Assembly: GCA_902633535.1 (NCBI GenBank)
Contig: CACPGM010000011.1
Span: forward strand, 1-12,398
Direction: 5' to 3'
Source of the DNA: an uncultured Pelagibacteraceae bacterium
GTDB taxonomy: Bacteria > Pseudomonadota > Alphaproteobacteria > Pelagibacterales > Pelagibacteraceae
DNA: 12,398 bases
Within the stretch, counting starts at the first letter, position 1. Each line of letters starts with the position of its first letter. The position numbers were made by a program, and so were the translations under genes. The notes below the pieces were generated by a model. The model ran no database searches. It was not told the origin of the DNA and worked only from the letters and a program-made list of their open reading frames with translations. Shown one piece after another: positions 1 through 7,862 of this stretch.

Positions 1-226
1 CAAATATTTTACCATAAGATACGGTAATTAATTTTGCTTGAGGTTTCGTTGTTTGAATATGAAGTCCTCTAAGTACATTTTTGTTAGATGATGACATTAA
101 ATCAAATATAAAATCTTTTTTAATAACATTTTTTTTTGATGTTTCCTTAAGATAGCCTCGACTATCCCTATGAATTTTTGTTTTTAGTAATACTAAGTCT
201 TTAATAGGAGTTTTTTTGATATGCAT
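1..226 (-). CDS. rfbC: dTDP-4-dehydrorhamnose 3,5-epimerase (RmlC/RfbC), N-terminal part, cut by window edge
   Basis: I translated this by hand from the ATG at 226-224; 75 codons are visible before the window ends. Seen: a DSRG...KE block at residues 21-28, then VLRGLHIQ at 51-58 and QAKL...GKIF at 63-75. These are the hallmark N-terminal motifs of the RmlC cupin family. His56 is in the position of the family's catalytic base. RmlC converts dTDP-4-keto-6-deoxyglucose to dTDP-4-keto-rhamnose in the cytoplasm, the third step of dTDP-rhamnose synthesis. The C-terminal half of the cupin is outside the window, so completeness cannot be judged. No good Shine-Dalgarno is visible, only a weak AAAGAA about 14 bases upstream of the ATG. 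The gene diverges from the glycosyltransferase/aminotransferase pair at 446-2409, which fits a dTDP-sugar neighbourhood. Confidence is high for the family, lower for rhamnose as the actual product. Confidence 0.88.
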   Translation of the reverse strand, partial: MHIKKTPIKDLVLLKTKIHRDSRGYLKETSKKNVIKKDFIFDLMSSSNKNVLRGLHIQTTKPQAKLITVSYGKIF

Positions 227-256
227 TTATTTATTTTTATTCTTTAAACAAAGTAT

Positions 257-285
257 ATTATAGATATTTAATCATTTTATATTAA
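257..285 (-). promoter_or_regulatory. candidate sigma-70-type promoter for the epimerase
   Basis: On the minus strand a perfect TATAAT lies at 262-257. TTAATA lies at 285-280 with a 17-base spacer and matches TTGACA at 4 of 6 positions. Transcription would start near 250, giving a leader of roughly 25 bases before the ATG at 226. Position and spacing are good, but the region is nearly pure A+T, so chance matches are common. Confidence 0.4.
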
Positions 286-326
286 TTTTTAATCAAAAAA
301 TTTAATGTTTAAATTAAGAAAAAACC

Positions 327-332
327 TATAAT
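327..332 (+). promoter_or_regulatory. candidate -10 element for the rightward glycosyltransferase unit
   Basis: A perfect TATAAT lies about 110 bases upstream of the GT17 start and about 30 bases upstream of the small ORF at 363. No convincing -35 hexamer is found at 16-19 bases spacing. In DNA this AT-rich it is only a weak pointer to where rightward transcription begins. Confidence 0.22.
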
Positions 333-362
333 TTATAACAATTTATTGATTTAAATTATTAT

Positions 363-449
363 ATGAAAAATTATAAAGTAATATTTATACCAGATAAACA
401 AAATTTATCATTTCAGCAGCAACTATTTATGTTTATAAGAAATAAATGA
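363..449 (+). other. 28-codon ORF overlapping the GT17 start; gene remnant or coupled leader ORF
   Basis: An ATG at 363 opens 28 codons (MKNYKVIFIPDKQ...) ending in TGA at 447-449, which overlaps the GT17 ATG at 446 as ATGA. The peptide resembles the first strand of a folded enzyme (KVIFIP) rather than a stem-loop attenuator peptide. I recognise no family. No strong ribosome-binding site precedes it. The ATGA overlap could couple translation to the next gene. It may equally be the 5' stub of a gene lost by deletion, or chance in AT-rich DNA. Confidence 0.22.
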
Positions 450-1267
450 AAATTTATGATTGTATAACATTTTATAATGCAAATTTATTATTCAATTTAA
501 GATTTAATGTTTTAAAAGATTTTGTAGATTATTTTGTTGTATGTGAGGCAAATAAAACACATACCGGCAATTATAAAGATTATAATTTTGATAAAAAATT
601 ATTAGAAAAACATAGCGATAAAATTATCTACATTAAAGTTGATGATCTACCTGAAATAGAAATCAAAGGAAAAAAAGATTATCAACTTCTTAAAATTCAG
701 ATGGAAAGATTATTTCAAGGTATTACAAAGGCAGAGCCTGATGATCTGATAATTTTTTCTGATGAAGATGAAATTCCAGAACCAAAATCAATTATTAATT
801 TTAAGGCAGATGATTTCAAATTTGGTTTTTTTCTTCAAAATATGTACTACTATAAACTAAATATACTTGGACAAGATGAAGGCAATGGAAATTGGGCCGG
901 ATCTAGAATTTGTAAAAAGAAACATCTAAAGTCTTTTTTTGATCTTAGAATTCTTAAAAAGAAAAATTTGAATTACCCTTTTTGGAGAATAGATAAAGAA
1001 AAAAGCATTCAGTTGATTCAAAGAGGTGGTTGGCATTTTACATACTTGATGAAACCAGAGGAAATTTCAAAAAAAATTGAAAACATGGCTCATACAGAAT
1101 TTAATAAAGAAAAATTTAAAGATGTATCTGCAATTAGAAAAAAAATTAATGATTTAATTGATCCTTTTGGTAGAGATTTAAGACTAAAGAAAGTAGAAAT
1201 AGATAATAGTTATCCTGAATATTTATTAAAAAATTTAGATTTATATAAGGAATGGATATTAAAATGA
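446..1267 (+). CDS. glycosyltransferase family 17 protein (MGAT3-like)
   Basis: A 273-residue protein. Seen: the N-terminal block IYDCITFYNANLL at 3-15, the VVCEANKTHTG segment at 31-41, and DDLIIFSDEDEIPEP at 99-113. The arrangement 'F..E...L..R...L...VD.FV..E....HTG' followed by the acidic SD-DEIP motif is the signature of GT17 (the PF04724 family). That family is named for eukaryotic beta-1,4-mannosyl-glycoprotein N-acetylglucosaminyltransferase and also occurs in bacterial polysaccharide clusters. The acidic cluster at 105-109 probably binds the nucleotide-sugar and metal. There is no signal peptide or membrane segment, so it is likely cytoplasmic or peripheral. The start at 446 has a weak AAGAA upstream and overlaps the preceding small ORF. 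It is joined to the aminotransferase by an ATGA overlap at 1264-1267, so the two are almost surely cotranscribed. Donor and acceptor sugars cannot be read from the sequence. Confidence 0.82.
   Translation: MKIYDCITFYNANLLFNLRFNVLKDFVDYFVVCEANKTHTGNYKDYNFDKKLLEKHSDKIIYIKVDDLPEIEIKGKKDYQLLKIQMERLFQGITKAEPDDLIIFSDEDEIPEPKSIINFKADDFKFGFFLQNMYYYKLNILGQDEGNGNWAGSRICKKKHLKSFFDLRILKKKNLNYPFWRIDKEKSIQLIQRGGWHFTYLMKPEEISKKIENMAHTEFNKEKFKDVSAIRKKINDLIDPFGRDLRLKKVEIDNSYPEYLLKNLDLYKEWILK
1247..1252 (+). promoter_or_regulatory. ribosome-binding site that favours the start at 1264
   Basis: AAGGAA at 1247-1252 is a good Shine-Dalgarno for an ATG at 1264, 11 bases downstream of its last base. It runs directly into the alternative ATG at 1252 and so cannot serve that one. 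This favours the MIPITKP start. Confidence 0.5.
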
Positions 1268-2409
1268 TACCTATAACTAAACCATTATTAGATAAAAGTG
1301 ATCTTAAGCATATTAAAAAAGTAATATCATCAAAAATTCTAACAGATGGTTACTATCAATCAAAATCTGAAAAAATCATAAAAAATTTAATTAAATCAAA
1401 ATTTATAGCTTTAACTCATAGTTGTACGGCTGCGCTTGAAATTTCTGCTATTTTAATAAATTTAAAAAAAGGTGATGAAGTTATATTGCCCTCTTATGGA
1501 TTTGTCTCAATCGCTAATGCAATTGTATTAAGAGGTGCTAAACCGGTTTTTGTAGAAATTAATCCTCATGACTTAAATATCTCTTTCAAAGACATTAAAA
1601 ATAAAACTTCAAAAAAAACAAAAGCAATTTATGTAATTCATTATGCTGGAAATTCATGTGAAATAAAAAAGATATCAAATTATGCAAAGAAAAATAAAAT
1701 ATTTTTAATTGAAGATGCAGCACATGCATTTTTGGGTAAATATCAAAAAAAATTTTTAGGTACTTTTGGTGATATAGGAGTTTTTAGTTTTCATGAGACT
1801 AAAAATATAGTTGGTGGACAAGCAGGGTGTATTTCAATTAATAACCCTAAATTTATTAAAAGAGCAAACTTCATTTTAGATAAAGGTACTAATAGAAAAA
1901 AGTTTATAACTAATTATAAAAAAAAAATAATATCTCCCAGTAATAATAGAAAATTTTATAGCTGGGTAGATCTTGGGTCCGAGTATAGAGCTCCAGAATT
2001 AAGTAGTGCTTTATTATATTCACAACTTCTTAAAATAAAAAAGATACAAAGCAATAGAAAAAAAATTTGGTATATTTTTAGTGAATTAATAGATGGGCTT
2101 GAAACTAAAAAATGTTATTTAATTAAACCATATAAAAAGTCAGAGAGCGCATATCATATTCTGGCTTTAATATTTAAATCAACTGAACTTGCTAATAATT
2201 TTAAAAAAAAAATTCAAAGCCAGGGAATTGCGGCTACATTTCATTATGTTCCACTTCACAAATCTATAATGGGTAAAAAATTTTGTAATTACAAACTTCC
2301 TTTAACAGAAGAAATTTATAGCAGGGTAGTTAGACTGCCTCTGTATTCTGGGATGACTAAACAAGAAATAATAAAAGTCTATTCTGCAATTAAAAATTTT
2401 CTTATTTAA
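1264..2409 (+). CDS. wecE: dTDP-4-amino-4,6-dideoxygalactose transaminase-like DegT/DnrJ/EryC1 enzyme
   Basis: A PLP-dependent sugar aminotransferase of 381 residues from the chosen start. An ATG 12 bases upstream (1252) is in frame, but it lacks a usable ribosome-binding site, and MIPITKP is the usual N-terminus of the family. Seen, numbered from 1264: HSCTAAL at 52-58, EDAAHA at 150-155 with Asp151 placed to bind the pyridine nitrogen, and SFHETKN at 175-181 with Lys180 as the PLP Schiff-base lysine. C-terminal to these come DKGTNR, DLGSEYRAPELSSA and FHYVPLH. The FHETKN, KGTNR and FHYxPLH combination matches E. coli WecE/RffA (376 residues) closely. WecE aminates dTDP-4-keto-6-deoxyglucose to dTDP-Fuc4N for enterobacterial common antigen. 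Here it presumably makes a 4-amino-6-deoxysugar for a surface glycan. The family is certain; the exact product is inferred. The gene ends 11 bases before the convergent acetyltransferase. Confidence 0.87.
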   Translation: MIPITKPLLDKSDLKHIKKVISSKILTDGYYQSKSEKIIKNLIKSKFIALTHSCTAALEISAILINLKKGDEVILPSYGFVSIANAIVLRGAKPVFVEINPHDLNISFKDIKNKTSKKTKAIYVIHYAGNSCEIKKISNYAKKNKIFLIEDAAHAFLGKYQKKFLGTFGDIGVFSFHETKNIVGGQAGCISINNPKFIKRANFILDKGTNRKKFITNYKKKIISPSNNRKFYSWVDLGSEYRAPELSSALLYSQLLKIKKIQSNRKKIWYIFSELIDGLETKKCYLIKPYKKSESAYHILALIFKSTELANNFKKKIQSQGIAATFHYVPLHKSIMGKKFCNYKLPLTEEIYSRVVRLPLYSGMTKQEIIKVYSAIKNFLI

Positions 2410-2420
2410 AAATAAAATAA

Positions 2421-2945
2421 TTAATTAAAGATATAATATTTGATATTATTGTCTTTCATCTTTTTTGTTTGATTGAAACCCATTATTGAAAATTTTTTAG
2501 GAAATTTATGATCTACTATTTGGATCTTTTTTTTATTCATTATTTTCCAATTAAACTTTTTATGAAAGGATACAATTTTTTTTTGACAAATTAGCATTGA
2601 ATGTATTTTTAGTTTTTTTATAGTTTTAATTGTTAAATTAGAAATTTGATCTCCTATATTTAATTTTCTATATTTTTTTGAAACAATAAGGGTGTCATAG
2701 TAGAGATAATCGTACTTTTTTTTCTTCAGAAAAAAATTTCTTTTTCTTAATAAACAATATCCAATCAGGTCTTTTTTTAAATAAGCTAAATTATGAATAT
2801 CATTGTCTTTTATATTTTGATTAAACCAATTTATTTGTGAATTAAGACTATATTTCCATTGAGTATTTTTTAATTTACATATCTCAAGAATATTTTTTTT
2901 TTTTAACTTTTTAGTCAATTTAGTTTTTAAAGATAATTCTTTCAT
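2421..2945 (-). CDS. GNAT-like N-acetyltransferase, strongly lysine-rich
   Basis: A 174-residue protein, 41 of them lysine. Seen: strand DTLIV at 84-88, then KYRKLNIGDQ at 91-100, a variant of the acetyl-CoA-binding (R/Q)xxGx(G/A) loop. A helix and strand SMLIC at 116-120 follow, then FHKKFNWK at 127-134, which matches the 'FYEKLGF' element of GNAT folds. This suggests acetyl transfer from acetyl-CoA to an amine. WecD, which acetylates dTDP-Fuc4N, is a GNAT enzyme, so with a WecE-like gene converging on it a role in amino-sugar acetylation is plausible but unproven. It begins on the base right after the methyltransferase stop (TAA|ATG, no spacer, no Shine-Dalgarno) and is the last gene of the leftward unit. 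Twelve consecutive As sit in codons 14-18. Its 3' end overlaps a possible terminator hairpin. The degenerate loop means weak similarity: the fold is likely, the substrate unknown. Confidence 0.62.
   Translation of the reverse strand: MKELSLKTKLTKKLKKKNILEICKLKNTQWKYSLNSQINWFNQNIKDNDIHNLAYLKKDLIGYCLLRKRNFFLKKKKYDYLYYDTLIVSKKYRKLNIGDQISNLTIKTIKKLKIHSMLICQKKIVSFHKKFNWKIMNKKKIQIVDHKFPKKFSIMGFNQTKKMKDNNIKYYIFN
2427..2456. terminator. candidate bidirectional terminator hairpin between convergent units
   Basis: The plus strand can fold as a 13-pair stem (AAAGAT + ATAATAT against ATATTAT + GTCTTT, one bulged T, one G-T pair) around a 3-base TTG loop. A T6 run follows at 2461-2466 on the plus strand. 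In the leftward direction the hairpin is followed by AT-rich sequence with short T runs (2420 down to about 2403). It lies just past the aminotransferase stop and inside the last codons of the acetyltransferase. The stem is almost entirely A-U, so it may be weak. Confidence 0.4.
2893..2904 (-). repeat. poly(A) tract of 12 in the acetyltransferase coding strand
   Basis: Twelve consecutive Ts on the plus strand are read as As in codons 14-18 (Leu-Lys-Lys-Lys-Asn) of the acetyltransferase. Loss or gain of one base would truncate the protein near its N-terminus. Confidence 0.9.
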
Positions 2946-3638
2946 TTATCTAATTTTTTTTATTACAGCAATATTTCTTAAATATAAAACTTTAATTTGA
3001 TTTTTATAAATCTGACAAAATTTTTCAAATCCTGTGTATGATTGAATACTTATATTTGTATTTGTATTAACTACATCATCAAAAATTATAAGCCCCTCAG
3101 TATTTAGCAATTTATAACTTTCTATAGCATCGCTAAGAATATCTTCTCCATTGTGTGATCCATCAATGTAAATAAAATCAAAAGATTGTTCTTTTTTTAA
3201 AAGTTCCCTCAAAGCTATAACCGAGTCATTTTTAATTTTTATAAAATTATATCCTTCTAAATTTTTATTAAACTTATCTTCAACATCATTGAAGTTTACT
3301 TTTAAGGACTCTGAATTAATATTGCTTTCTCCCCACAAATCAATAGCTGTGACTTTTGAATTTTTATAATTAAATAGTATATTTAGTAAAGATAAACCTT
3401 CGTAAGACCCTATTTCTAAATACGAAAAATTTGTAGCATTATCTTTTGGAAGATAATAATGGAATATCTCAAAATTATTTAGAAACCACTTTTGAGAAAA
3501 ATTTTTTGTTTCAATATAATTTTCGAATTGTTTTTTTATAATTTTGTATTTTGATTTTATTTTTTTTTTTAAAAATTTAGATTGAAGTATTATGATAAAA
3601 TTTTTTAATTTAAATAAAAATAATCTAATTTTTAACAT
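2946..3638 (-). CDS. class I SAM-dependent methyltransferase (Methyltransf_24 / TylF-like)
   Basis: A 230-residue protein. Seen: YLEIGSYEG at 73-81, the glycine-rich SAM-binding motif I, then AIDLWG at 98-103 with an acidic residue after strand 2. FDFIYIDGSH at 153-162 and GLIIFDDVV at 182-190 follow. The IDGSH...FDD pattern is typical of small metal-assisted O-methyltransferases found in sugar and antibiotic clusters; Asp159 and Asp187/188 would be metal ligands by analogy. The first 20 residues are hydrophobic and basic (LFLFK..NFIIIL), possibly a membrane-associated helix. The start lies one base past the lepA stop and its weak AAAGAA ribosome-binding site is inside the lepA end; the next gene starts immediately after its TAA. 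Position argues for cotranscription with lepA. The presence of sugar genes across the convergent junction suggests glycan methylation, but the substrate is not readable. Confidence 0.75.
   Translation of the reverse strand: MLKIRLFLFKLKNFIIILQSKFLKKKIKSKYKIIKKQFENYIETKNFSQKWFLNNFEIFHYYLPKDNATNFSYLEIGSYEGLSLLNILFNYKNSKVTAIDLWGESNINSESLKVNFNDVEDKFNKNLEGYNFIKIKNDSVIALRELLKKEQSFDFIYIDGSHNGEDILSDAIESYKLLNTEGLIIFDDVVNTNTNISIQSYTGFEKFCQIYKNQIKVLYLRNIAVIKKIR
3560..3570 (-). repeat. poly(A) tract of 11 in the methyltransferase coding strand
   Basis: Eleven Ts on the plus strand are read as As across the Lys-Lys-Lys-Ile segment at residues 24-27 of the methyltransferase. This precedes the catalytic domain, so slippage would abolish the enzyme. 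Confidence 0.9.
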
Positions 3639-3639
3639 T

Positions 3640-5448
3640 CTATTTTTCTTTATTAATCTTTAGTACACCTATAAATGCCTCTTGAGGAATTTCTACTCTT
3701 CCAAATTGTTTGGAACGAGCTTTACCTTTCTTTTGTTTTTCTAGAAGTTTTCTTTTTCTATCAGTGGCTCCCCCGCCATGAATTTTTGTTAAAACATCTT
3801 TTTTAAAACCCTTGATTGTTTCTCTTGCTATAATCTTTCCTCCTATTGCTGCTTGAACAGGTATCATAAAGTTATGTCTGGGTATAAGATCTTTTAATTT
3901 TTCACAAACTTCTCTTCCCGTTTTTTGTGCAAAATCTTTGTGAATCATCATTGCTAATGCATCAACTGGTTCTGCATTAACTAAAATCCCAAGTTTAACT
4001 AAATCTCCCTCTCTATGTTGAATGATCTCGTAGTCAAAACTAGCATACCCACTTGTCATCGATTTTAAGCGATCATTAAAATCAAAAACAACTTCGTTTA
4101 AGGGTAATTCATAATTTATTACTGCTCTATTTCCAGAATAACTTAAATTAGTTTGGATACCCCTTTTATCCTGGCACATTTTAATAATTGATCCCAAATA
4201 TTCATCAGGTGTAATTATTGTCGCTTTAATCCATGGTTCTTCAATTAACTTTATTAATGTTTGGTCAGGTAAACTCGAAGGATTATGAAGATCAACTATA
4301 TTTCCATTGTTCATATGAACTTTATATACAACCCCAGGTGTTGTTGTTAGCAAGTTTACATCAAACTCTCTTTCTAGCCTCTCTGTAACAATTTCCAAAT
4401 GTAGTAATCCTAAAAAACCACATCTAAATCCTAAACCCAAAGCTGAGGATGACTCTGGTTCAAATGAAAAACTTGCATCATTTAATTGTAATTTAGCTAA
4501 ACCATCTTTTAACTTTTGATATTCTGAACTATCTACTGGAAATAATCCACAAAATACAACTGGTTTACTAGGTTTAAAGCCAGGCAACGCTTCTCTTAAA
4601 GGTTTAGCAACATCACAAATTGTGTCACCAACTTTTGTTTCAGATAGAACTTTTATTCCTGTTGTTATAAAACCGATTTCTCCAGCATTTAATTCATTAA
4701 TATCTACTGCTTTAGGAGTGAATACTCCAACTTTTTCAACGATATACTCTTGGTTGGTGGACATCATTTTTATTTTCATATTTTTTGAAATTTTTCCATC
4801 AATTACTCTTACTAAAATAACTACTCCTAGATAAGTATCATACCAACTATCAACTAATAAACATTTTAGATCACCGGAATTTTCTCCCTTTGGAGCTGGT
4901 AAAGCTGTGATAATTTGTTCTAAAATATTATCAATACCCTCACCTGTTTTTCCAGAACAAGGTATGGCATTTTCGGTATCTATACCTATCACCTCTTCTA
5001 TTTGCTTTTTTGTTTTTTCTAAATCTGAAGCTGGTAAATCTACCTTATTAAGAACAGGCACAATTTCATGGTTTATATCTAAAGCTTGATATACATTTGC
5101 TAATGTTTGCGCCTCAACTCCTTGAGTACTATCAACAATTAAAATAGATCCCTCACAAGCGTAAAGAGATCTACTTACTTCATAACTAAAATCAACATGG
5201 CCCGGAGTATCAATTATATTTAAGATATATTTTTTTCCGTCTTTTGCTTTATAATTTAGTTTTACTGTTTGTGCTTTAATCGTAATTCCTCTTTCACGCT
5301 CTATATCCATAGAGTCTAAAACTTGAGCTTTCATCTCTCTTTCAGTTAGGCCACCACAGCTATGAATTATTCTATCGGCTATAGTAGATTTGCCGTGATC
5401 AATATGTGCTATGATCGCGAAGTTTCTAATATTGTCAATTGTGCTCAT
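3640..5448 (-). CDS. lepA: elongation factor 4 (LepA), ribosome back-translocase GTPase
   Basis: A 602-residue protein, the normal family length of about 600. Seen: G1 loop AHIDHGKS at 14-21, switch I ERERGITI at 50-57, G3 DTPGH at 80-84 and G4 NKVD at 134-137. EF-G-like domains II, III and V follow. The LepA-specific C-terminal domain carries [14 protein letters not shown] and VEIPQEAF near the end. EF4 is a translational GTPase that binds the ribosome and can reverse translocation; it affects initiation and recovery from stalls. It starts at ATG 5448, five bases after the pheT stop, with only a weak AAAGTAA upstream, and is followed after one base by the methyltransferase. Linkage to pheT extends the translation operon. 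No unusual residues were seen in the GTPase motifs. Identification is secure. Confidence 0.97.
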   Translation of the reverse strand: MSTIDNIRNFAIIAHIDHGKSTIADRIIHSCGGLTEREMKAQVLDSMDIERERGITIKAQTVKLNYKAKDGKKYILNIIDTPGHVDFSYEVSRSLYACEGSILIVDSTQGVEAQTLANVYQALDINHEIVPVLNKVDLPASDLEKTKKQIEEVIGIDTENAIPCSGKTGEGIDNILEQIITALPAPKGENSGDLKCLLVDSWYDTYLGVVILVRVIDGKISKNMKIKMMSTNQEYIVEKVGVFTPKAVDINELNAGEIGFITTGIKVLSETKVGDTICDVAKPLREALPGFKPSKPVVFCGLFPVDSSEYQKLKDGLAKLQLNDASFSFEPESSSALGLGFRCGFLGLLHLEIVTERLEREFDVNLLTTTPGVVYKVHMNNGNIVDLHNPSSLPDQTLIKLIEEPWIKATIITPDEYLGSIIKMCQDKRGIQTNLSYSGNRAVINYELPLNEVVFDFNDRLKSMTSGYASFDYEIIQHREGDLVKLGILVNAEPVDALAMMIHKDFAQKTGREVCEKLKDLIPRHNFMIPVQAAIGGKIIARETIKGFKKDVLTKIHGGGATDRKRKLLEKQKKGKARSKQFGRVEIPQEAFIGVLKINKEK

Positions 5449-5453
5449 TTACT

Positions 5454-7862
5454 TTATGAACGGATTTTAGCACCAGTTTTGTTTTCAACTGTTTCGATTA
5501 TTAAATTATTTATTCTCTCTAAATCATTATCATTTAATGTTTTTTTAGATGACTGGATTGTTACGCTGATTGCAATTGATTTTTGACTCTCAGGTATATT
5601 CTCTCCCTCATAGACATCAAAAACTTTTATATTGCTAATCAAATCTTTATCCACATTTGAAATTACATTTATCAAATCTTGAGCTTTCACATCTTTATTC
5701 ACTACAAATGCAAAATCTCTTTCAGATTTTTGAAAATCTGAAATTATAAATTTTGGTTTTTGATCATTAAGTGTTTTTTTAGGAAGCTTTAAATTATCTA
5801 AAAAAATTTCAAAACCAACCAAAGACTCTGATTTTATATCCAGCCTTTTTAAAATATTAGGATGAATTTCACCAAAATAAGCTGCTATTTGATCTTTTCC
5901 TCTATTTAAAAACAATCTGCCTGATTTACCAGGATGATAATAATTTGGTGTCTCGTTATCTATGAAAAACTTATCAGAGCTGTAACCAGCCTCGACTAAA
6001 GTTTGAACCACATCTTTTTTAATATCAAATACATCAACATTCCTCTCTTTTTCAATCCAGGATAATCTAGATTTTTTACCTGCTGACAATCCACAAACTA
6101 CAGTAGCTTGATCACCTGGATTTGGTCCAAAAAAAACAGGGCCTATTTCAAATATTGATAAATCTTTGAAACCTCTATCTAAATTTTTAGACATATACAT
6201 AGTTAAATTTGAAAATATTGAATTTCTTAAAACTCCTAATTCAGAGCTTATAGGGTTTATAATTTTAGTCTCTTTATTTAAACCTTTGAAGTGATCATTA
6301 TAATTTGAGTCAGTAAAGGACCATGTTATTGCCTCCATATAGCCTTTTGAAGCAATTGCTCTTTGCAAAAAATGAAACAACTTTTGAGGCTGGGTTAAAG
6401 TTGATTTTGTCCTTTCCTTAATTGGATCTATAATATTTATTTTATCATAACCACTTATCCTTACTAGCTCTTCGACAATATCTATATCTTGTAATATATC
6501 TGGCCTCCAAGAAGGAACTGATAATCTTAAATATTTTTTTTCTTTTTTACAATTAAAACCAAGGTCCTCTAAAATTTTTATCATTTCTTTAATGGAAATT
6601 TTAAAGCCAGATATCCTTTCAAACAAATTAGTATCAAATTTTATAATTCTATTTTTATAATTTTCTATTTTTTGAATATCTATTTTGCTGATCTCTCCAC
6701 CACAAATTTCTTTTATCAATGATGCTGCTTTATTTAGGCCTTCTTCAATAGACAATGGATCAATTCCCCGTTCATTTCTAAATTTTGCATCTGTGTCGAT
6801 ATTTAATTTTTTTGCGGTACTTCTTATTGATGTTGGATCAAAATAAGCTGCCTCTAAAAACACATTTTTAGTATCAAATTCAGTACCTGATCTTGTGCCC
6901 CCAATAATACCGCCTATACCTAAAACTCCCTTGTTATCAGTTATGACACACATATTGTCTTCTAATTTATAATTTTTTTTATCTAAAGCAGTAAAGTCCT
7001 CTCCAGATTTGGAATTTCTAACTACTATCCCTTTTTCAATCTTATCTGCATCATAGGCATGTAATGGGCGATTGATGTCAAACATTACATAATTGGTAAT
7101 ATCAACTATTGCTGAAATTGGTTTTTCACCAATCGAAATTAATTTATCTTTTAACCATTTGGGACTTTCCGCATTCTTAACATTTTTAATTATGCAGCTA
7201 CCAAAAGCATTACAGCCCTGAATTTTTTCTTTATTAATTTTTACCTTTATAGATTGTTTTAGATTTGACTTATTTTTTTTTTTTTTAAAGTCTTTTAACT
7301 TTCCAATTCCAGAAGCAGCAAGATCTCTGGCTATTCCTCTAACTCCAAGACAATCTGGCCTATTGGGTGTGATTGATAGATCAATAAGATTAGATTTTGA
7401 TTTAGAAAAATAACTCTTTCCAATACTTTTCTTGTATTTTACAGATGACAATTCTGATATTCCATCACTTTCATCTGATAAATTTAATTCGGACTCGGAG
7501 CAAAGCATCCCGTAAGAAGTGACATCTCTTATCTTTGCAACGACTAGTTTTGCTTTACTTTTTGGAATAACTGCACCTGGAGGAGCATATATTGTGATTA
7601 GTCCTTCTCTAGCATTTGAAGCACCACATACAACTTTTTTTAATTCTTTTTCTCCAACATCAACATCGCAAACTTTTAGTCGATCTGCGTTTGGATGTTT
7701 TTCTGTTTTTATGATTTTAGCAACTTTGAATAAATCAAGTCCTTCCGATAAGTTATCTACACTTTCTACCTCTAGACCAACATTTGTAAGTTGTTCTAAA
7801 AGCTTTTCCTCTTTTAGATTTGTATTTAAATGTTCTTTAAGCCAATCAAATGTAATCTTCAT
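5454..7862 (-). CDS. pheT: phenylalanine-tRNA ligase beta subunit
   Basis: An 802-residue protein, normal for bacterial PheT. Domains in order: the N-terminal [11 protein letters not shown] segment; the EMAP-II/OB-fold tRNA-binding domain at about 43-150 ([17 protein letters not shown], with [10 protein letters not shown] at 117-126); the B3/B4 region with [10 protein letters not shown] at 164-173; the B5 domain with VPSWRPDI at 449-456; the catalytic-like core; and the FDX-ACB anticodon-binding domain from about 708 to the end (SERDFAFVV). Together with PheS it forms an (alpha-beta)2 enzyme that charges tRNA-Phe; beta binds tRNA and edits Tyr-tRNA-Phe. The ATG overlaps the pheS stop as ATGA, so expression is translationally coupled. 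Oddities: residues 188-206 are a lysine-rich linker containing 14 consecutive As, and the usual RFERG or RYERG motif reads FRNERG at 361-366. Confidence 0.97.
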   Translation of the reverse strand: MKITFDWLKEHLNTNLKEEKLLEQLTNVGLEVESVDNLSEGLDLFKVAKIIKTEKHPNADRLKVCDVDVGEKELKKVVCGASNAREGLITIYAPPGAVIPKSKAKLVVAKIRDVTSYGMLCSESELNLSDESDGISELSSVKYKKSIGKSYFSKSKSNLIDLSITPNRPDCLGVRGIARDLAASGIGKLKDFKKKKNKSNLKQSIKVKINKEKIQGCNAFGSCIIKNVKNAESPKWLKDKLISIGEKPISAIVDITNYVMFDINRPLHAYDADKIEKGIVVRNSKSGEDFTALDKKNYKLEDNMCVITDNKGVLGIGGIIGGTRSGTEFDTKNVFLEAAYFDPTSIRSTAKKLNIDTDAKFRNERGIDPLSIEEGLNKAASLIKEICGGEISKIDIQKIENYKNRIIKFDTNLFERISGFKISIKEMIKILEDLGFNCKKEKKYLRLSVPSWRPDILQDIDIVEELVRISGYDKINIIDPIKERTKSTLTQPQKLFHFLQRAIASKGYMEAITWSFTDSNYNDHFKGLNKETKIINPISSELGVLRNSIFSNLTMYMSKNLDRGFKDLSIFEIGPVFFGPNPGDQATVVCGLSAGKKSRLSWIEKERNVDVFDIKKDVVQTLVEAGYSSDKFFIDNETPNYYHPGKSGRLFLNRGKDQIAAYFGEIHPNILKRLDIKSESLVGFEIFLDNLKLPKKTLNDQKPKFIISDFQKSERDFAFVVNKDVKAQDLINVISNVDKDLISNIKVFDVYEGENIPESQKSIAISVTIQSSKKTLNDNDLERINNLIIETVENKTGAKIRS
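7273..7286 (-). repeat. poly(A) tract of 14 in the pheT coding strand
   Basis: The longest homopolymer I found in the window: 14 Ts on the plus strand, read as four AAA codons plus AA of an Asn codon (residues 193-197) in a low-complexity linker of PheT. The gene is essential, so any slippage must be tolerated, repaired or rare. Confidence 0.92.

Noticed and set aside
1252..1263. Aminotransferase start at the ATG 12 bases upstream
   Set aside because: The AAGGAA overlaps that ATG and cannot serve it; MIPITKP matches family N-termini and gives the common ATGA overlap.
4622..5089. Rightward open frames of 70 and 60 codons opposite lepA
   Set aside because: They are antisense to the conserved LepA sequence, have no recognisable domain and reflect codon bias of the real gene.
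5362..5586. Rightward 74-codon frame across the lepA-pheT junction
   Set aside because: It spans conserved ends of two real genes on the other strand and shows no family features.
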